Counted from the first letter of the stretch, positions 25,742-34,807 are shown. The stretch: DNA of 64,000 bases from CAVYOD01 sp963770045 (GCA_963770045.1 CAVYOD010000027.1:62001-126000), one strand, 5' to 3'. Notes: a model not told the origin generated them from the letters alone. Program-made: numbers and translations.

Positions 25742-26638
25742 CTAGCCGCTGCATCTCTTGAGCAGTCTCTCCCAATTCCGGTCCACTTCCCCCTGCATGT
25801 ATTGAATATCGGCTTCGGCCAAGTGTCGGAAGCGTCCCTGGAGCCGCAGGTAATCGACGATCGGCTTCTTTTCTCGAAGCTTGATGCTCAGGCTGTACTT
25901 TTCGCCGTTTTCGATCTCGTAAAGGGGGAAGATCGCATTCTGGACGACCATCCGGGAGAGTTTGACTGTGTCTTCGGGCCGGCTCTTCCAACCCGATGGG
26001 CAGGGAGCATAGATGTGGAGGAATTTTGTCCCTTTGATTTCCTTGGCTTTTTTCGCTTTTTTGAACAGATCTTCCGGATACCCGACGCTGGCCGTCGCGA
26101 TATAAGGGATCCGGTGGGCGGCCAGGATGGCGTCGATGTCTTTCTTGGGCCGATTCTTGAATTGTTTCGCGGGCGTCGTCGTCGTCCAGGCTCCGTAGGG
26201 AGTGGCTGAGCTTCGCTGGATCCCGGTGTTCATGTAGGCTTCATTGTCATAACAAACATACAGAATATCCTCGTTCCGCTCGGCCGCGCCGGAGAGGGCC
26301 TGGATGCCGATATCAAACGTCCCGCCGTCGCCTCCCCAGGCAACAACCGTTGTCTCGGTGTCGCCGACCATCTCCAGCCCGGCCTTGACCCCCGAGGCCG
26401 AAGAGGCCGCCGTTTCGAAAGCGCAGTGGAACACAGGGACGTCCAGCGTGGAGTAGGGGAAAGGTCCGTCAATCACCGACCAGCAGCAGGCCGGAACGCA
26501 GAGGACCGTCTTCTGACCGAGCGCCTTCAAGGCATATCTCATCGCCAGAGTGGCCCCGCAGCCCTGGCAGGCCAGGTGGCCGGAGTGCATCAGCTCTTCG
26601 ATGGGCAGGGTCAATCTCATCTTCTTTTCTTCGGTCAT
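25742..26638 (-). CDS. porB: 2-oxoacid:ferredoxin oxidoreductase, beta subunit
   Basis: 298 residues; binds thiamine diphosphate and an Fe-S cluster. CQGCGATLAMRYAL holds cluster cysteines. GGDGGTFDIGIQAL with YDNEAYMNTGIQRSSATP forms the TPP/Mg site and is typical of pyruvate- or ketoisovalerate-type enzymes. It is the last gene of the porG-porD-porA-porB run and overlaps the porA stop by 4 bases (ATGA). The enzyme oxidatively decarboxylates 2-oxoacids with CoA and ferredoxin in anaerobes. Confidence 0.93.
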   Translation of the reverse strand: MTEEKKMRLTLPIEELMHSGHLACQGCGATLAMRYALKALGQKTVLCVPACCWSVIDGPFPYSTLDVPVFHCAFETAASSASGVKAGLEMVGDTETTVVAWGGDGGTFDIGIQALSGAAERNEDILYVCYDNEAYMNTGIQRSSATPYGAWTTTTPAKQFKNRPKKDIDAILAAHRIPYIATASVGYPEDLFKKAKKAKEIKGTKFLHIYAPCPSGWKSRPEDTVKLSRMVVQNAIFPLYEIENGEKYSLSIKLREKKPIVDYLRLQGRFRHLAEADIQYMQGEVDRNWERLLKRCSG

Positions 26639-27789
26639 TTTTTCACTCCTATCCAGACGATCTCCTCATCCGGTTTGTCTTTGCCGAGGGTGTAGGCAGC
26701 GATCTCCTTGAAGGTCGAAGGAGTGATGTCCCGTCCTCCCAGACCGGTGATGAACCCGAAGGTCGGAATCTCCCGCCCCTGTCCATAGAGCGCCGATTTC
26801 GTCTCCTGATAAAAGATGCCGTGGTGCCCGTAGGAGATGTTGCGGTCCACGACAGCGATTTTCTTTGCGTTCTTGACGACCTCCCTCACCTGGGCAAACG
26901 GGAAGGGCCTGAAGACCTTGACCCTCAGGTTCCCCGCCTTGATACCCTCCGCGCGAAGCTCATCGGCGGCGACCCGCGCCGTGTATCCGGCCGTGCCCGA
27001 GGTGACCAGGATGAGGTCGGCGTCATCACAGAGGTAGCCCTCCACCAGACCGAGGTACCGGCCGAACATCTTCTCGTATTCTCTTCCCGTTTCTTCGATC
27101 AGGGCAGGGACTTTTTCCATATCTTTCTGGAGTCTATAGCGCAGTTCAAAGTAGTGGTCGGGAGAGGTCAATCCCCCGAAGGCATGAGGATCCTTTGGAG
27201 TCAGGCGGATTTCTGGCCTAAAGGGCGGCAGATACTCGTCCACTTTATGCTGGTCGGGAATGTCGACGACTTCGTAGGTGTGCGAAAGGGCGAAGGCATC
27301 GAGGATGACCATGCTGGGAATGAGCACCTTCTCCGAGACTTTGAAAGCCTGGATGACCGTGTCCAGGACCTCCTGGTTGCTCGAGCAATAAAACTGGATC
27401 CAGCCTGTGTCTCTTTGAGATAGGCTGTCATTCTGATCGGTCCAGATGCTCCAGCCGGGAGCCATCGCCCGGTTGATGTTGCCCATGACCACGGGGTTCC
27501 TTCCCCCTGAGGCCCAGTGAAGCAGCTCGTGCATGAGGGCCAGCCCCTGGGATGAAGTCGCCGTGTAGGTCCTGGCGCCGGCGAGCGAGGCGCCGATGCA
27601 GGCGGCCATGGCCGAGTGCTCTGATTCGACTTTGATGAACTTGGCGTCGAGGGTGCCGTCGGCGCACATCTCGGAGAGGAGCTCAACGACCTGGGTCTGG
27701 GGAGTGATCGGGTAAGCGGCTATGACCTGGGCGCGGGCGAGCATCGCTCCGTAGGAGAGGGAATGATTCCCCATGATGACTTTTTTCAT
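26635..27789 (-). CDS. porA: 2-oxoacid:ferredoxin oxidoreductase, alpha subunit
   Basis: 384 residues from the ATG at 27789. AAYPITPQTQVVELL and VESEHSAMAACIGASLAGARTYTATSSQGLALM are the pyrimidine-binding domain I. The C-terminal domain II carries LRVKVFRPFP and AVVDRNISYGHHG. The 5' end overlaps the porD stop by 4 bases, indicating translational coupling. Overall length fits the POR/VOR alpha subunit. Substrate (pyruvate or branched 2-oxoacid) is undecided. Confidence 0.93.
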   Translation of the reverse strand: MKKVIMGNHSLSYGAMLARAQVIAAYPITPQTQVVELLSEMCADGTLDAKFIKVESEHSAMAACIGASLAGARTYTATSSQGLALMHELLHWASGGRNPVVMGNINRAMAPGWSIWTDQNDSLSQRDTGWIQFYCSSNQEVLDTVIQAFKVSEKVLIPSMVILDAFALSHTYEVVDIPDQHKVDEYLPPFRPEIRLTPKDPHAFGGLTSPDHYFELRYRLQKDMEKVPALIEETGREYEKMFGRYLGLVEGYLCDDADLILVTSGTAGYTARVAADELRAEGIKAGNLRVKVFRPFPFAQVREVVKNAKKIAVVDRNISYGHHGIFYQETKSALYGQGREIPTFGFITGLGGRDITPSTFKEIAAYTLGKDKPDEEIVWIGVKK

Positions 27790-28085
27790 CTCTTCTCCTC
27801 CACCATGGCGATGCATTTCGCCGGGCATTCTTCGGCACAGATTCCGCAGCCTTTGCAATAGTCATAATCCACCACGGGCCACTCGTCTTCGATGACGATG
27901 GCCACGTCGGGGCAGAACTTCCAGCAGATCCCGCACCGGATGCAGTTGGCGAGATCGATCTCCGGCCGGATGTTGCGCCACGCCCCCGTCTTGTTATAGA
28001 GCATGGAGCCTGAAGACATCGGCATGACGGGCATGTCCTTCTCCGACTTGAAGATGATCTTCTTAGCCTCTTTCTTGGTTTTCAT
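27786..28085 (-). CDS. porD: 2-oxoacid:ferredoxin oxidoreductase, delta (ferredoxin) subunit
   Basis: A 99-residue 2[4Fe-4S] protein: CIRCGICWKFCPDVAI and CKGCGICAEECPAKCI give two complete CxxCxxCxxxCP sets. The N-terminal 45 residues, with GAWRNIRPEID, are the usual porD leader. It relays electrons from the alpha/beta core to external ferredoxin. Placed between porG and porA. Confidence 0.93.
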   Translation of the reverse strand: MKTKKEAKKIIFKSEKDMPVMPMSSGSMLYNKTGAWRNIRPEIDLANCIRCGICWKFCPDVAIVIEDEWPVVDYDYCKGCGICAEECPAKCIAMVEEKR

Positions 28086-28164
28086 TGCTCAGCCTCTAAG
28101 ATTTTCATGATGCGCATATTGTTCTTTAATCTTCTTTGTATTTTCACTGCTCAGCGCTCACAGC

Positions 28165-28729
28165 TCACCGCTCACTGATCATCGTTTTCGCCATTTCATA
28201 GGCTTCTTTTGCCGCCTGAACGTTATCTTCGGGCCGAAGAGAAATCCCCTCCCGGATCGCCTGAAGCAGGGATTCGAGCCGGGTCAAGTTCAGTATCTTG
28301 ATGACTGCGCCGACGAGTGGCCGTGTTGACGATGGGGGTGGCCAGAGTCCCCAGTTTGTTCCTGACGGCGATGGCCGTGGCGTTGATCGCGGCGACTTTG
28401 AATTTGCCGGGCAGGTCGAAGTCCTCTGGTTTCTTGTCGCTGTTGATGATGATGACTCCGTTTTCCTTCAGCCCATCGGTGACATCGATCGCTTCGATCA
28501 GTGTCGGGTCGACGACGACAACGTGGTCCGGCGTGTAGATACGGCTCTTGTCGTAGATCGGCTTGTTATCGATGCGGATGAAAGCAAAGACAGGCGCGCC
28601 GCGGCGTTCAACGCCGAATTCGGGATAGGCCTGGACATAGTTGCCTTCTTTGGCCAGAGCATCTGCGAGGATTTTGGAAGCGACGACCGTCCCCTGGCCG
28701 CCGCGGCCGTGAAAACGAATTTCGACCAT
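28165..28729 (-). CDS. porG: 2-oxoacid:ferredoxin oxidoreductase, gamma subunit (frameshifted)
   Basis: MVEIRFHGRGGQGTVVASKILADAL and YPEFGVERRGAPVFAFIRI are diagnostic of the CoA-binding gamma subunit. After ATPIVNTA an extra base near 28312 breaks the frame. Reading on in the next frame gives VGAVIKILNLTRLESLLQAI and IREGISLRPEDNVQAAKEAY, ending at a TGA at 28167-28165, the expected end of the family (about 188 residues). First gene of the operon; an 80-base gap separates it from porD. Confidence 0.88.
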
Positions 28730-28781
28730 TTTGCGCTCCTTCCTTCGGTTACAGAATGAGTTTTTTGTCCCTGGGAGCAGC

Positions 28782-29639
28782 CTACATCTCGAAATTCATG
28801 ACCCGATGGGAATGGCACTGGATGTTGACCGCGGCCGGCATGGAGGCGATGTGACAGGGAAAAGCTTCCACGTGAACGGCCAGGGTGGTGATCCGCCCGC
28901 CCATTCCCTGAGGGCCGATCCCCAGATTGTTGATCCTCTCCAGAAGCCGCTTTTCCATGTCGGAATAAAAGGGATCGGGATTATGCGATCCCAGGGGTTT
29001 TCGGAGCAGCGCTTTTTTGGCGAGCAGAGCGGAAAATTCAAAGCTTCCCCCGAGTCCGACTCCGACCACGATAGGCGGGCAGGGATTCGAACCGCCCTTG
29101 TCCGCGGTCTCGACGACGAAGTCCTCGATGCCCTCCATGCCCGCCGCCGGAGCGAACATCCGGACGGCGCTCATGTTTTCAGCGCCTCCGCCTTTGGCGA
29201 CGAAGGTGATTTTGAAGGCATCCCCGGGGACGAGCTCCCAGTGGATAAAGGCGGGAGTGTTATCGCCGGTATTCTTTCGGCGGATGGGGTCCTCAACGAC
29301 GGATTTTCTGAGGTATCCTTCGCCATAGCCCCCGCGGACTCCGGCGGTGATGGCATCCCTCAGACTGGTCAAACCGCCGTCCTTCTTGAGCTTGACGTCT
29401 TCCCCGAGTTCCACAAAGAACACCGCCAGGCCTGTGTCCTGACAGAGCCCGAGTTTCTCGTCTTTGGCGATCTTGGCGTTTTCGAGGATCTGCTTGAACA
29501 CCTCTTTGCCGGCCGGTGACTCTTCCTTTTTTTCCATGTCCTTGATGAGCTCAAGAACGTCCGGCTGGAGTTCAAAGTTGGCTTCCTGCACAAGGTCCTT
29601 GATCTTATCCCTGACCTTGGCTAAGCTGATGGTTTTCAT
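28782..29639 (-). CDS. Class I fumarate hydratase (or tartrate dehydratase) alpha subunit
   Basis: 285 residues matching the N-terminal, Fe-S-binding half of two-subunit class I fumarases. Cluster cysteines are in GLCQDTG, in NPCPPIVVGVGLGG and in VNIQCHSHR. GDNTPAFIHWELVPGD is a family signature. It interconverts fumarate and malate, or acts on tartrate. The beta subunit is not adjacent, as the next genes are por; it must lie elsewhere if the enzyme is functional. Its position 52 bases upstream of porG links it with 2-oxoacid and C4 metabolism. Confidence 0.9.
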   Translation of the reverse strand: MKTISLAKVRDKIKDLVQEANFELQPDVLELIKDMEKKEESPAGKEVFKQILENAKIAKDEKLGLCQDTGLAVFFVELGEDVKLKKDGGLTSLRDAITAGVRGGYGEGYLRKSVVEDPIRRKNTGDNTPAFIHWELVPGDAFKITFVAKGGGAENMSAVRMFAPAAGMEGIEDFVVETADKGGSNPCPPIVVGVGLGGSFEFSALLAKKALLRKPLGSHNPDPFYSDMEKRLLERINNLGIGPQGMGGRITTLAVHVEAFPCHIASMPAAVNIQCHSHRVMNFEM

Positions 29640-29732
29640 AAGTCCCTCCTGGCGAAATTTAGATATGATCTCAGACGATATTGACGTTCTAGTTTAGGCC
29701 TCACCCGGTCACCTGTCAAGGTTTTGGAAAAC

Positions 29733-31154
29733 TTATTTTAGGTTGAGCGCCAGAAGCTTGAGCTCGGTCATCTCCTCGATGGCGTAGCGGATTCCTTCTC
29801 GGCCGAATCCCGACTGTTTGACGCCGCCATAAGGCATATGGTCGATTCTGAAAGTGGGAACATCGTTGACGATGACACCGCCCACGTCCAGGGTTTCAAA
29901 AGCTTCGAAAGCCTTCTTGAGGTCGTTGGTAAAGACGCCCGTTTGAAGGCCATAGATCGAAGAGTTGACGGACCGGAGCGCTTGGCTGAAATCCCGGTAG
30001 GGGGAGACGATGACAATCGGGGCAAATGCCTCCAGGCAGGAAATGCGGAGTTCAGGGAGGACGTTTTCGAGGACCGTGGGCTCAAATAGAGATCCTCTGC
30101 GGGTGCCGCCGCAGGCGAGCCTAGCCCCTTTGTTCAAAGCTTCCGCTACCCATTCTTCGGTTCTTTTCGCGGATTCAAGATCAATCATGGGCCCGAGGTC
30201 CGTCGCCTCATCGAGGGGATCCCCCAGCCGGAGCTTCTTCGTGCGCTCGAGGAAGCCGGCCATAAACCGGTCATAGATCTTTTCCTGGAGGAAGATCCGC
30301 TGGACGGAGATGCAGATCTGTCCGGCGTAAGAGAATGAACCGATAACGGCCCTGGCCAAGGCATAGTCCAAATCCGCATCCGGTTCGACGACAATGGCCG
30401 CATTCCCACCGAGTTCGAGGGTGACCTTTTTTTGGAAGGCCTTCTTCTTGAGGTCCCAGCCAATGGCCGGACTCCCCGTAAAGGTTACCATCTTCACCCG
30501 CTCGTCGAGGAGCAGGGCCTCGGCGGCCTCGTACCCGGAAGGCACGACGTTCAACCCTCCCGCGGGATAACCGGACTGGGCCGCGATTTCGCCCAAGAGG
30601 AGCGAGGTGATGGGAACCTGGGAGGAAGGCCGCAAGACGACGGCATTTCCCGAAGCCAACGCGGGCGCGACCTTATGGGCGACGAGGTTGAGCGGAAAAT
30701 TGAACGGAGTGATGGCGCTGATCACTCCGACGGGGAACCGTCTGACCAGGCCCCAGCGCCGCGCCGTCTGCTGACTCAAGTCCAGGGGAATGAGTTCACC
30801 CCCGATCCTCTTCGCCTCCTCCGAGGCGATTTGGAATGTGCTCACGGCGCGGTCAACCTCGACCCTGGAATCCTTGATCGGTTTTCCGGCCTGAAGAGCG
30901 ATCGACCTGGCCAGCTCCTCCCGGCGATCTTTGATGCCGTCGGAGATTTTTCCCAGAGCCTGGGCCCTCTCGAAACTCGTCAGCTTCTTCGTCCGCTCAA
31001 AAGCCGCCTGGGCCGCTCCGATGGCCTCCTCGACCTGGCTCGCAGCGGCGAAATGGACCTTCCCCACGGAGCTATGGTCAAAGGGGGACTTGATCTCTCG
31101 GACGACCTCGGATTCTCGCGATTCACCGCTGATCAGGAGTTTGTATTCTTTCAT
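29733..31154 (-). CDS. NAD(P)-dependent aldehyde dehydrogenase
   Basis: 473 residues. Catalytic Cys281 in YAGQICISVQRI, general base Glu247 in TLELGGNA, Asn152 in ITPFNFPLN, and the cofactor motif FTGSPAIGWDL. The sequence resembles the lactaldehyde / phosphonoacetaldehyde / non-phosphorylating glyceraldehyde-3-phosphate dehydrogenase branch more than betaine or methylmalonate types. The physiological aldehyde is unclear. It is separated from the fumarase subunit by 93 bases. Confidence 0.92.
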   Translation of the reverse strand: MKEYKLLISGESRESEVVREIKSPFDHSSVGKVHFAAASQVEEAIGAAQAAFERTKKLTSFERAQALGKISDGIKDRREELARSIALQAGKPIKDSRVEVDRAVSTFQIASEEAKRIGGELIPLDLSQQTARRWGLVRRFPVGVISAITPFNFPLNLVAHKVAPALASGNAVVLRPSSQVPITSLLLGEIAAQSGYPAGGLNVVPSGYEAAEALLLDERVKMVTFTGSPAIGWDLKKKAFQKKVTLELGGNAAIVVEPDADLDYALARAVIGSFSYAGQICISVQRIFLQEKIYDRFMAGFLERTKKLRLGDPLDEATDLGPMIDLESAKRTEEWVAEALNKGARLACGGTRRGSLFEPTVLENVLPELRISCLEAFAPIVIVSPYRDFSQALRSVNSSIYGLQTGVFTNDLKKAFEAFETLDVGGVIVNDVPTFRIDHMPYGGVKQSGFGREGIRYAIEEMTELKLLALNLK

Positions 31155-31215
31155 AAGCCTGCCTCCGAATCATTAGTAAAAACGTAAGGGGTAAGCGAGT
31201 AGGGGTTAAGATTCG

Positions 31216-31301
31216 CGGAGGTACTGGGGCCCCGGTCCCGAGAACAAGTACCGTCGGTTTCCCCGTCGGAGCCGAGGCCCCTTACTCCCGGGGTGCCTCC
31301 G
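31216..31301. other. Nested inverted repeats in intergenic region (possible structured RNA)
   Basis: The 203-base gap between the TIM-barrel gene and the aldehyde dehydrogenase holds two nested stems. The outer 9 bp is 31216-31224 with 31293-31301, containing one G-T pair. The inner 6 bp GGGGCC/GGCCCC is 31226-31231 with 31276-31281. CGTCGG occurs twice in the apex. No T-tract follows, so it is not a plain terminator. Nature unknown. Confidence 0.35.
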
Positions 31302-31357
31302 GCGCAACCTTGACCATGCAAGTTAATTATCGCGTTCATAGTTCTAACGCTCACTGT

Positions 31358-32209
31358 TTACTCTTTTAATGATTGTGATAAGTACAGATTCTTCAGCATG
31401 AGGGCGTCCAGTTCGCGGTTTGGGCTTTCACAGACGACCATCCCCTCGGCGCCCGAATCCTTAAGCGCCCGAACCCAGTCACCGTAGCGAAAATCAGACT
31501 CCCTCAGGTCGAGGTGTTTCATCTCCCCTTTGGTGTTAAAATCGACCCCGGAAAGATGGATGTGGAGGTTCTTGAGCGCCTCCGTCCCCAATTTCTTACG
31601 GACCTTGTTGAAGATCCTCTGGAATTCCCGGTAGCTGTTCGCTTTTCCTTCCCGCGAATAGAGGTGAGAAAAATCCAGGCAGGGCAGAACGCCCTGGACC
31701 TCTCGGCAGAGCACGAGGACCTCATCGAACGTCCCGAATTGAGAAACCTTGCCCATGGTTTCAACCCTGAGGGTCACTGCGATCTTCTGGGACCTGAGCC
31801 GGGAGACGATCTCCTCGAGTTCCTTCTTGACATGGACAACGGCCTGCTCCGGGAGGTCTTTTCCATAGTATCCGGCGTGAAAAACGACCGAGCGAGCGCC
31901 GCAGAGCTCAGCCAGCCGGGCCGAGCTCAGAAGATATTCGTGGCTGGACAGCCTCTTGCCCTGGTCGGCCGAATTCAGGTTGATATAGTAAGGGGCATGG
32001 ACGCTCAGGCGGATGTTACGGGCGGCGGCAGTTTCTCTGATCTTGAGGGCGCTTTCGCCGCCCATCTTAACCCCCCGCACAAACTCTATCTCCAGACAAT
32101 CGAGGCCGAGCTCAGAGACACACTCAATGCCGGCCGCCGTGGAGGGGGTGGCCGTCGAGCGTGGAATTCCTGCGGTGCCGAAGAGAATTCCTCTAGCAGG
32201 TAAAGACAT
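31358..32209 (-). CDS. Endonuclease IV-like / xylose-isomerase-like TIM barrel protein
   Basis: 283 residues of the AP-endonuclease-2 superfamily. Metal-ligand candidates are in LSVHAPYYINL, VVFHAGYYG, LRVETMGK, PCLDFSHLY, HIHLSGVDF and VVCESPN, matching the order in Nfo. These enzymes cut DNA at abasic sites, although many relatives are sugar epimerases. The short length and the HAPYYINL motif resemble archaeal and thermophile Nfo. Its start overlaps the thiC stop by 17 bases, so the two are cotranscribed. Confidence 0.8.
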   Translation of the reverse strand: MSLPARGILFGTAGIPRSTATPSTAAGIECVSELGLDCLEIEFVRGVKMGGESALKIRETAAARNIRLSVHAPYYINLNSADQGKRLSSHEYLLSSARLAELCGARSVVFHAGYYGKDLPEQAVVHVKKELEEIVSRLRSQKIAVTLRVETMGKVSQFGTFDEVLVLCREVQGVLPCLDFSHLYSREGKANSYREFQRIFNKVRKKLGTEALKNLHIHLSGVDFNTKGEMKHLDLRESDFRYGDWVRALKDSGAEGMVVCESPNRELDALMLKNLYLSQSLKE

Positions 32210-33500
32210 CGCCTTTTCCGCGGGGGTTGAGGAATTCGCTGACGATCCGCATGGCGCAGAATTCGCCGCACATCGAACAGGCTTGTGTCTTGGTTTTTCT
32301 CTTCAGGCGGACTTCCTCGAATTTATCGGGGTCGATGGAGAGTTTCTGCTGTTTAGACCAGTCGAGCTTTTTTCGAGCCTCAGACATTCTCAAGTCTCGT
32401 TCCCGCGCGCCCTTGACTCCTTTGACGATGTCGCCGGCGTGGGCCGCGATCTTGGAGGCGATGATGCCCTGTCGGACGTCTTCAACCGAGGGGAGGCCGA
32501 GATGCTCGGCCGGGGTCACATAGCAGAGAAAATCTGCCCCTGCCGCGGCCGCCAGGGCTCCGCCGATTGCCGCGACGATGTGGTCATAGCCGGCTCCAAT
32601 ATCTGTCACCAGGGGGCCGAGGACATAGAACGGAGCATCCTGGCAGATCCGCTTTTGAAGCTTGATGTTCAACTCGACCTGGTCGAGGGGGACATGGCCG
32701 GGCCCTTCGACCATGACCTGGACGTCGGCCTCCCAGCAGCGCTTGACAAGTTCTCCCAGAGTCAGCAGTTCTTCGATTTGAGGGCGATCGGAGGCGTCGA
32801 TGATGGAGCCCGGACGGAGGCCGTCTCCGAGGCTCAGGGTTATGTCGTAGCGACGGGCGATTTCTAGCAGCCTGTCGAATTGGGCAAAGAGAGGGTTTTC
32901 TTTCTGGTTGTGGAGCATCCAGGCCAGATGGAAGGCTCCTCCCCGCGAGACGATGTCGGCGACACGGCCCTGTTTCTTGAGTCGCTCGATGGCCCGAAGG
33001 GTCAGGCCGCAGTGCACGGTCATGAAATCCACACCCTCCAACGCCTGGGCTTCGATGGCCGCGAACAGGCCGTCCTCGGTCATGCGGACGATCGAGCCTT
33101 GTCGCTCGATGGCCTCAATAGCCGCTTGGTAGACGGGGACGGTTCCCAGCGGGATGGGGGCGCGGCGCAGGATCTGACTTCGGATTTGTTTCAGATTGCC
33201 ACCCGTGCTCAGGTCCATGATGGCGTCGCTTTCGTGCTTCAGGGCGACGTCAACTTTCTTGAGCTCCTGGGCAACCTCGGGAAAATCAGCCGAGGTGCCG
33301 ATATTGACGTTGATTTTTGTCCTCAGCCCCTGGCCGATGCCGCAGACCTGGCGGGGGGAATGCCGACGATTAAAAGGGATAACGACTCTGCCGCAAGATA
33401 CGAGCTCCGCAATCGTCTCGGCCGGAAGTCCCTCCTGCCGCGCCGTTTTCTTCAGGGGAAGAGTGAGATTCCCCTTCCTGGCTTCTTTGATTTGAGTCAT
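32193..33500 (-). CDS. thiC: Phosphomethylpyrimidine synthase
   Basis: 435 residues; a radical-SAM-type enzyme converting aminoimidazole ribotide to HMP-phosphate in thiamine synthesis. MVEGPGHVPLDQVELN, LGPLVTDIGAGYDHI and CYVTPAEHLGLP are signatures. The cluster motif near the C terminus reads CSMCGEFC (408-415), that is Cx2Cx3C, one residue shorter than the common Cx2Cx4C. The compact length lacks the N-terminal domain of enterobacterial ThiC. I looked for a TPP riboswitch in the 100 bases upstream and see none. Confidence 0.95.
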   Translation of the reverse strand: MTQIKEARKGNLTLPLKKTARQEGLPAETIAELVSCGRVVIPFNRRHSPRQVCGIGQGLRTKINVNIGTSADFPEVAQELKKVDVALKHESDAIMDLSTGGNLKQIRSQILRRAPIPLGTVPVYQAAIEAIERQGSIVRMTEDGLFAAIEAQALEGVDFMTVHCGLTLRAIERLKKQGRVADIVSRGGAFHLAWMLHNQKENPLFAQFDRLLEIARRYDITLSLGDGLRPGSIIDASDRPQIEELLTLGELVKRCWEADVQVMVEGPGHVPLDQVELNIKLQKRICQDAPFYVLGPLVTDIGAGYDHIVAAIGGALAAAAGADFLCYVTPAEHLGLPSVEDVRQGIIASKIAAHAGDIVKGVKGARERDLRMSEARKKLDWSKQQKLSIDPDKFEEVRLKRKTKTQACSMCGEFCAMRIVSEFLNPRGKGDVFTC

Positions 33501-33608
33501 GGTCGTCCTTGAAGATACTCATTTTAGCCCAATCGCCTCGGCATGACAACTGTTTTACTTCGGGGGGGGAATCTGCTAGCATGAAAAGGAAAAGTCGCGT
33601 TTTGTGCC

Positions 33609-34178
33609 ATGAGCCGTTACTTAAAGCCCTGCCTCTTTCTCCTCGCCTTGCTCTCCGCTTTCCTTCCTCTGTCCGCTCAAAATGACTCGCGCGAAGAGGC
33701 CCTTCGTGTCCTGGGCCTTATCGAAAAAATCCAGCAAGAGCAGCTCGCCCGAACAACGGCCGGGCTTAGGACGGTGGCCGTCACCGAGAGCGAGCTGAAT
33801 TCCTATATCTCTTACCGCATCGAAACCGAGAAAGAAGAGGTCATGAAAGAGCTCAGCCTCAAGCTCCTGGACAAGAACCGGATCGAGGGCAAGATCGGCC
33901 TGGACCTGCGTGGCCAGAGGCTGGCTTTCTTTCTCAGGCCTGAGCTGAATTTCTATTTCGAGGCGACCATCGTCAGCCGAGAGGGAAAAGCCCGGCTGGA
34001 AATCAAGCGGCTTTTCCTTGAAGAACAGCAGGTTCAATCGGCTCTCCTGGACCTCGCGATCTCCATCGCCGCCAGGCTCTCCCACTCCAAGGCCTCGAGT
34101 CTAAATGATTGGTACGAACTTCCCTACGGACTCAAGAGCCTGGAAACCCAGCGAGGCCAGCTCATAGTGACCTATTAG
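33609..34178 (+). CDS. Exported hypothetical protein
   Basis: 189 residues. A signal peptide (LKPCLFLLALLSAFLPLSAQ) is followed by a helical segment (REEALRVLGLIEKIQQEQLART). A domain of alternating strands follows (VAVTESELNSYISYRIETEKEE, KIGLDLRGQRLAFFL, KARLEIKRLFLEE), somewhat like periplasmic lipid-binding (DUF2993/LmeA-type) proteins, though this is a weak resemblance. It ends 5 bases before rsmD, so it is cotranscribed with it. Confidence 0.6.
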   Translation: MSRYLKPCLFLLALLSAFLPLSAQNDSREEALRVLGLIEKIQQEQLARTTAGLRTVAVTESELNSYISYRIETEKEEVMKELSLKLLDKNRIEGKIGLDLRGQRLAFFLRPELNFYFEATIVSREGKARLEIKRLFLEEQQVQSALLDLAISIAARLSHSKASSLNDWYELPYGLKSLETQRGQLIVTY

Positions 34179-34183
34179 GCATC

Positions 34184-34756
34184 ATGATCAGGGTCATAAG
34201 CGGGATATATAAGGGGAAAAAGCTGAAGCGTGTTCCCAGCTCCCTGGTCCGGCCGATGCCCGACAAGCTGAAGCAGTCATTGTTCAACATCCTCCACGAT
34301 GATATCAAAGGCGCCCATTTTCTGGATGGGTTCGCAGGCACCGGCTCGGTCGGGATTGAAGCCTTGAGCCGGGGAGCCGGAACGGTCGTCTTTATCGACG
34401 AATACTATCCGGCCATCAAAGTTTTGAGAGAGAACCTGGCCAGGTGTGGGGCCGAGGACCAGGCCCGTGTCATCCACCGGGAGTTCAACCGGGCCATTAT
34501 CCGCCTCTCCAAAGAGGGAGTCGGTTTTGACTTGATTTTTCTTGATCCTCCCTACAAGCTCCTGGAAGACCGAGATCCGCTCAAGGTTCTGGCAAAGCGC
34601 GCGGTTCTCAATCCCGGAGGCAAGATCATCCTCCGCCATTACCGAAAGATCAAGCCCCGCAACAAATTTTTCCGGCTCAAGAGGTCCGTGACCCTCGGTG
34701 ATGATACGCTGTCCTTTTATATAATGAATGCGTCTTGCCAGAACCGGCCGAGTTAG
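34184..34756 (+). CDS. rsmD: 16S rRNA (guanine(966)-N(2))-methyltransferase
   Basis: 190 residues from the ATG at 34184. SAM-binding motif I is LDGFAGTGSVGIEALSRGA, and the N6/N2-methylase motif is LIFLDPPYKLL. The N-terminal RVISGIYKGKKLKRVP and RPMPDKLKQSLFNIL are typical of RsmD. It methylates G966 of 16S rRNA. The gene heads a run of translation-related genes (rpmE, prfA, prmC). Confidence 0.93.
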   Translation: MIRVISGIYKGKKLKRVPSSLVRPMPDKLKQSLFNILHDDIKGAHFLDGFAGTGSVGIEALSRGAGTVVFIDEYYPAIKVLRENLARCGAEDQARVIHREFNRAIIRLSKEGVGFDLIFLDPPYKLLEDRDPLKVLAKRAVLNPGGKIILRHYRKIKPRNKFFRLKRSVTLGDDTLSFYIMNASCQNRPS

Positions 34757-34807
34757 ATTACAATCTGGTCCTGGCCATAACCCGACATTCCGGAAGTCAA
34801 AAAGAGT

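Noticed and set aside
33501..33608. TPP riboswitch before thiC
   Set aside because: I looked for CTGAGA and ACCTGA boxes on the minus strand and found neither.
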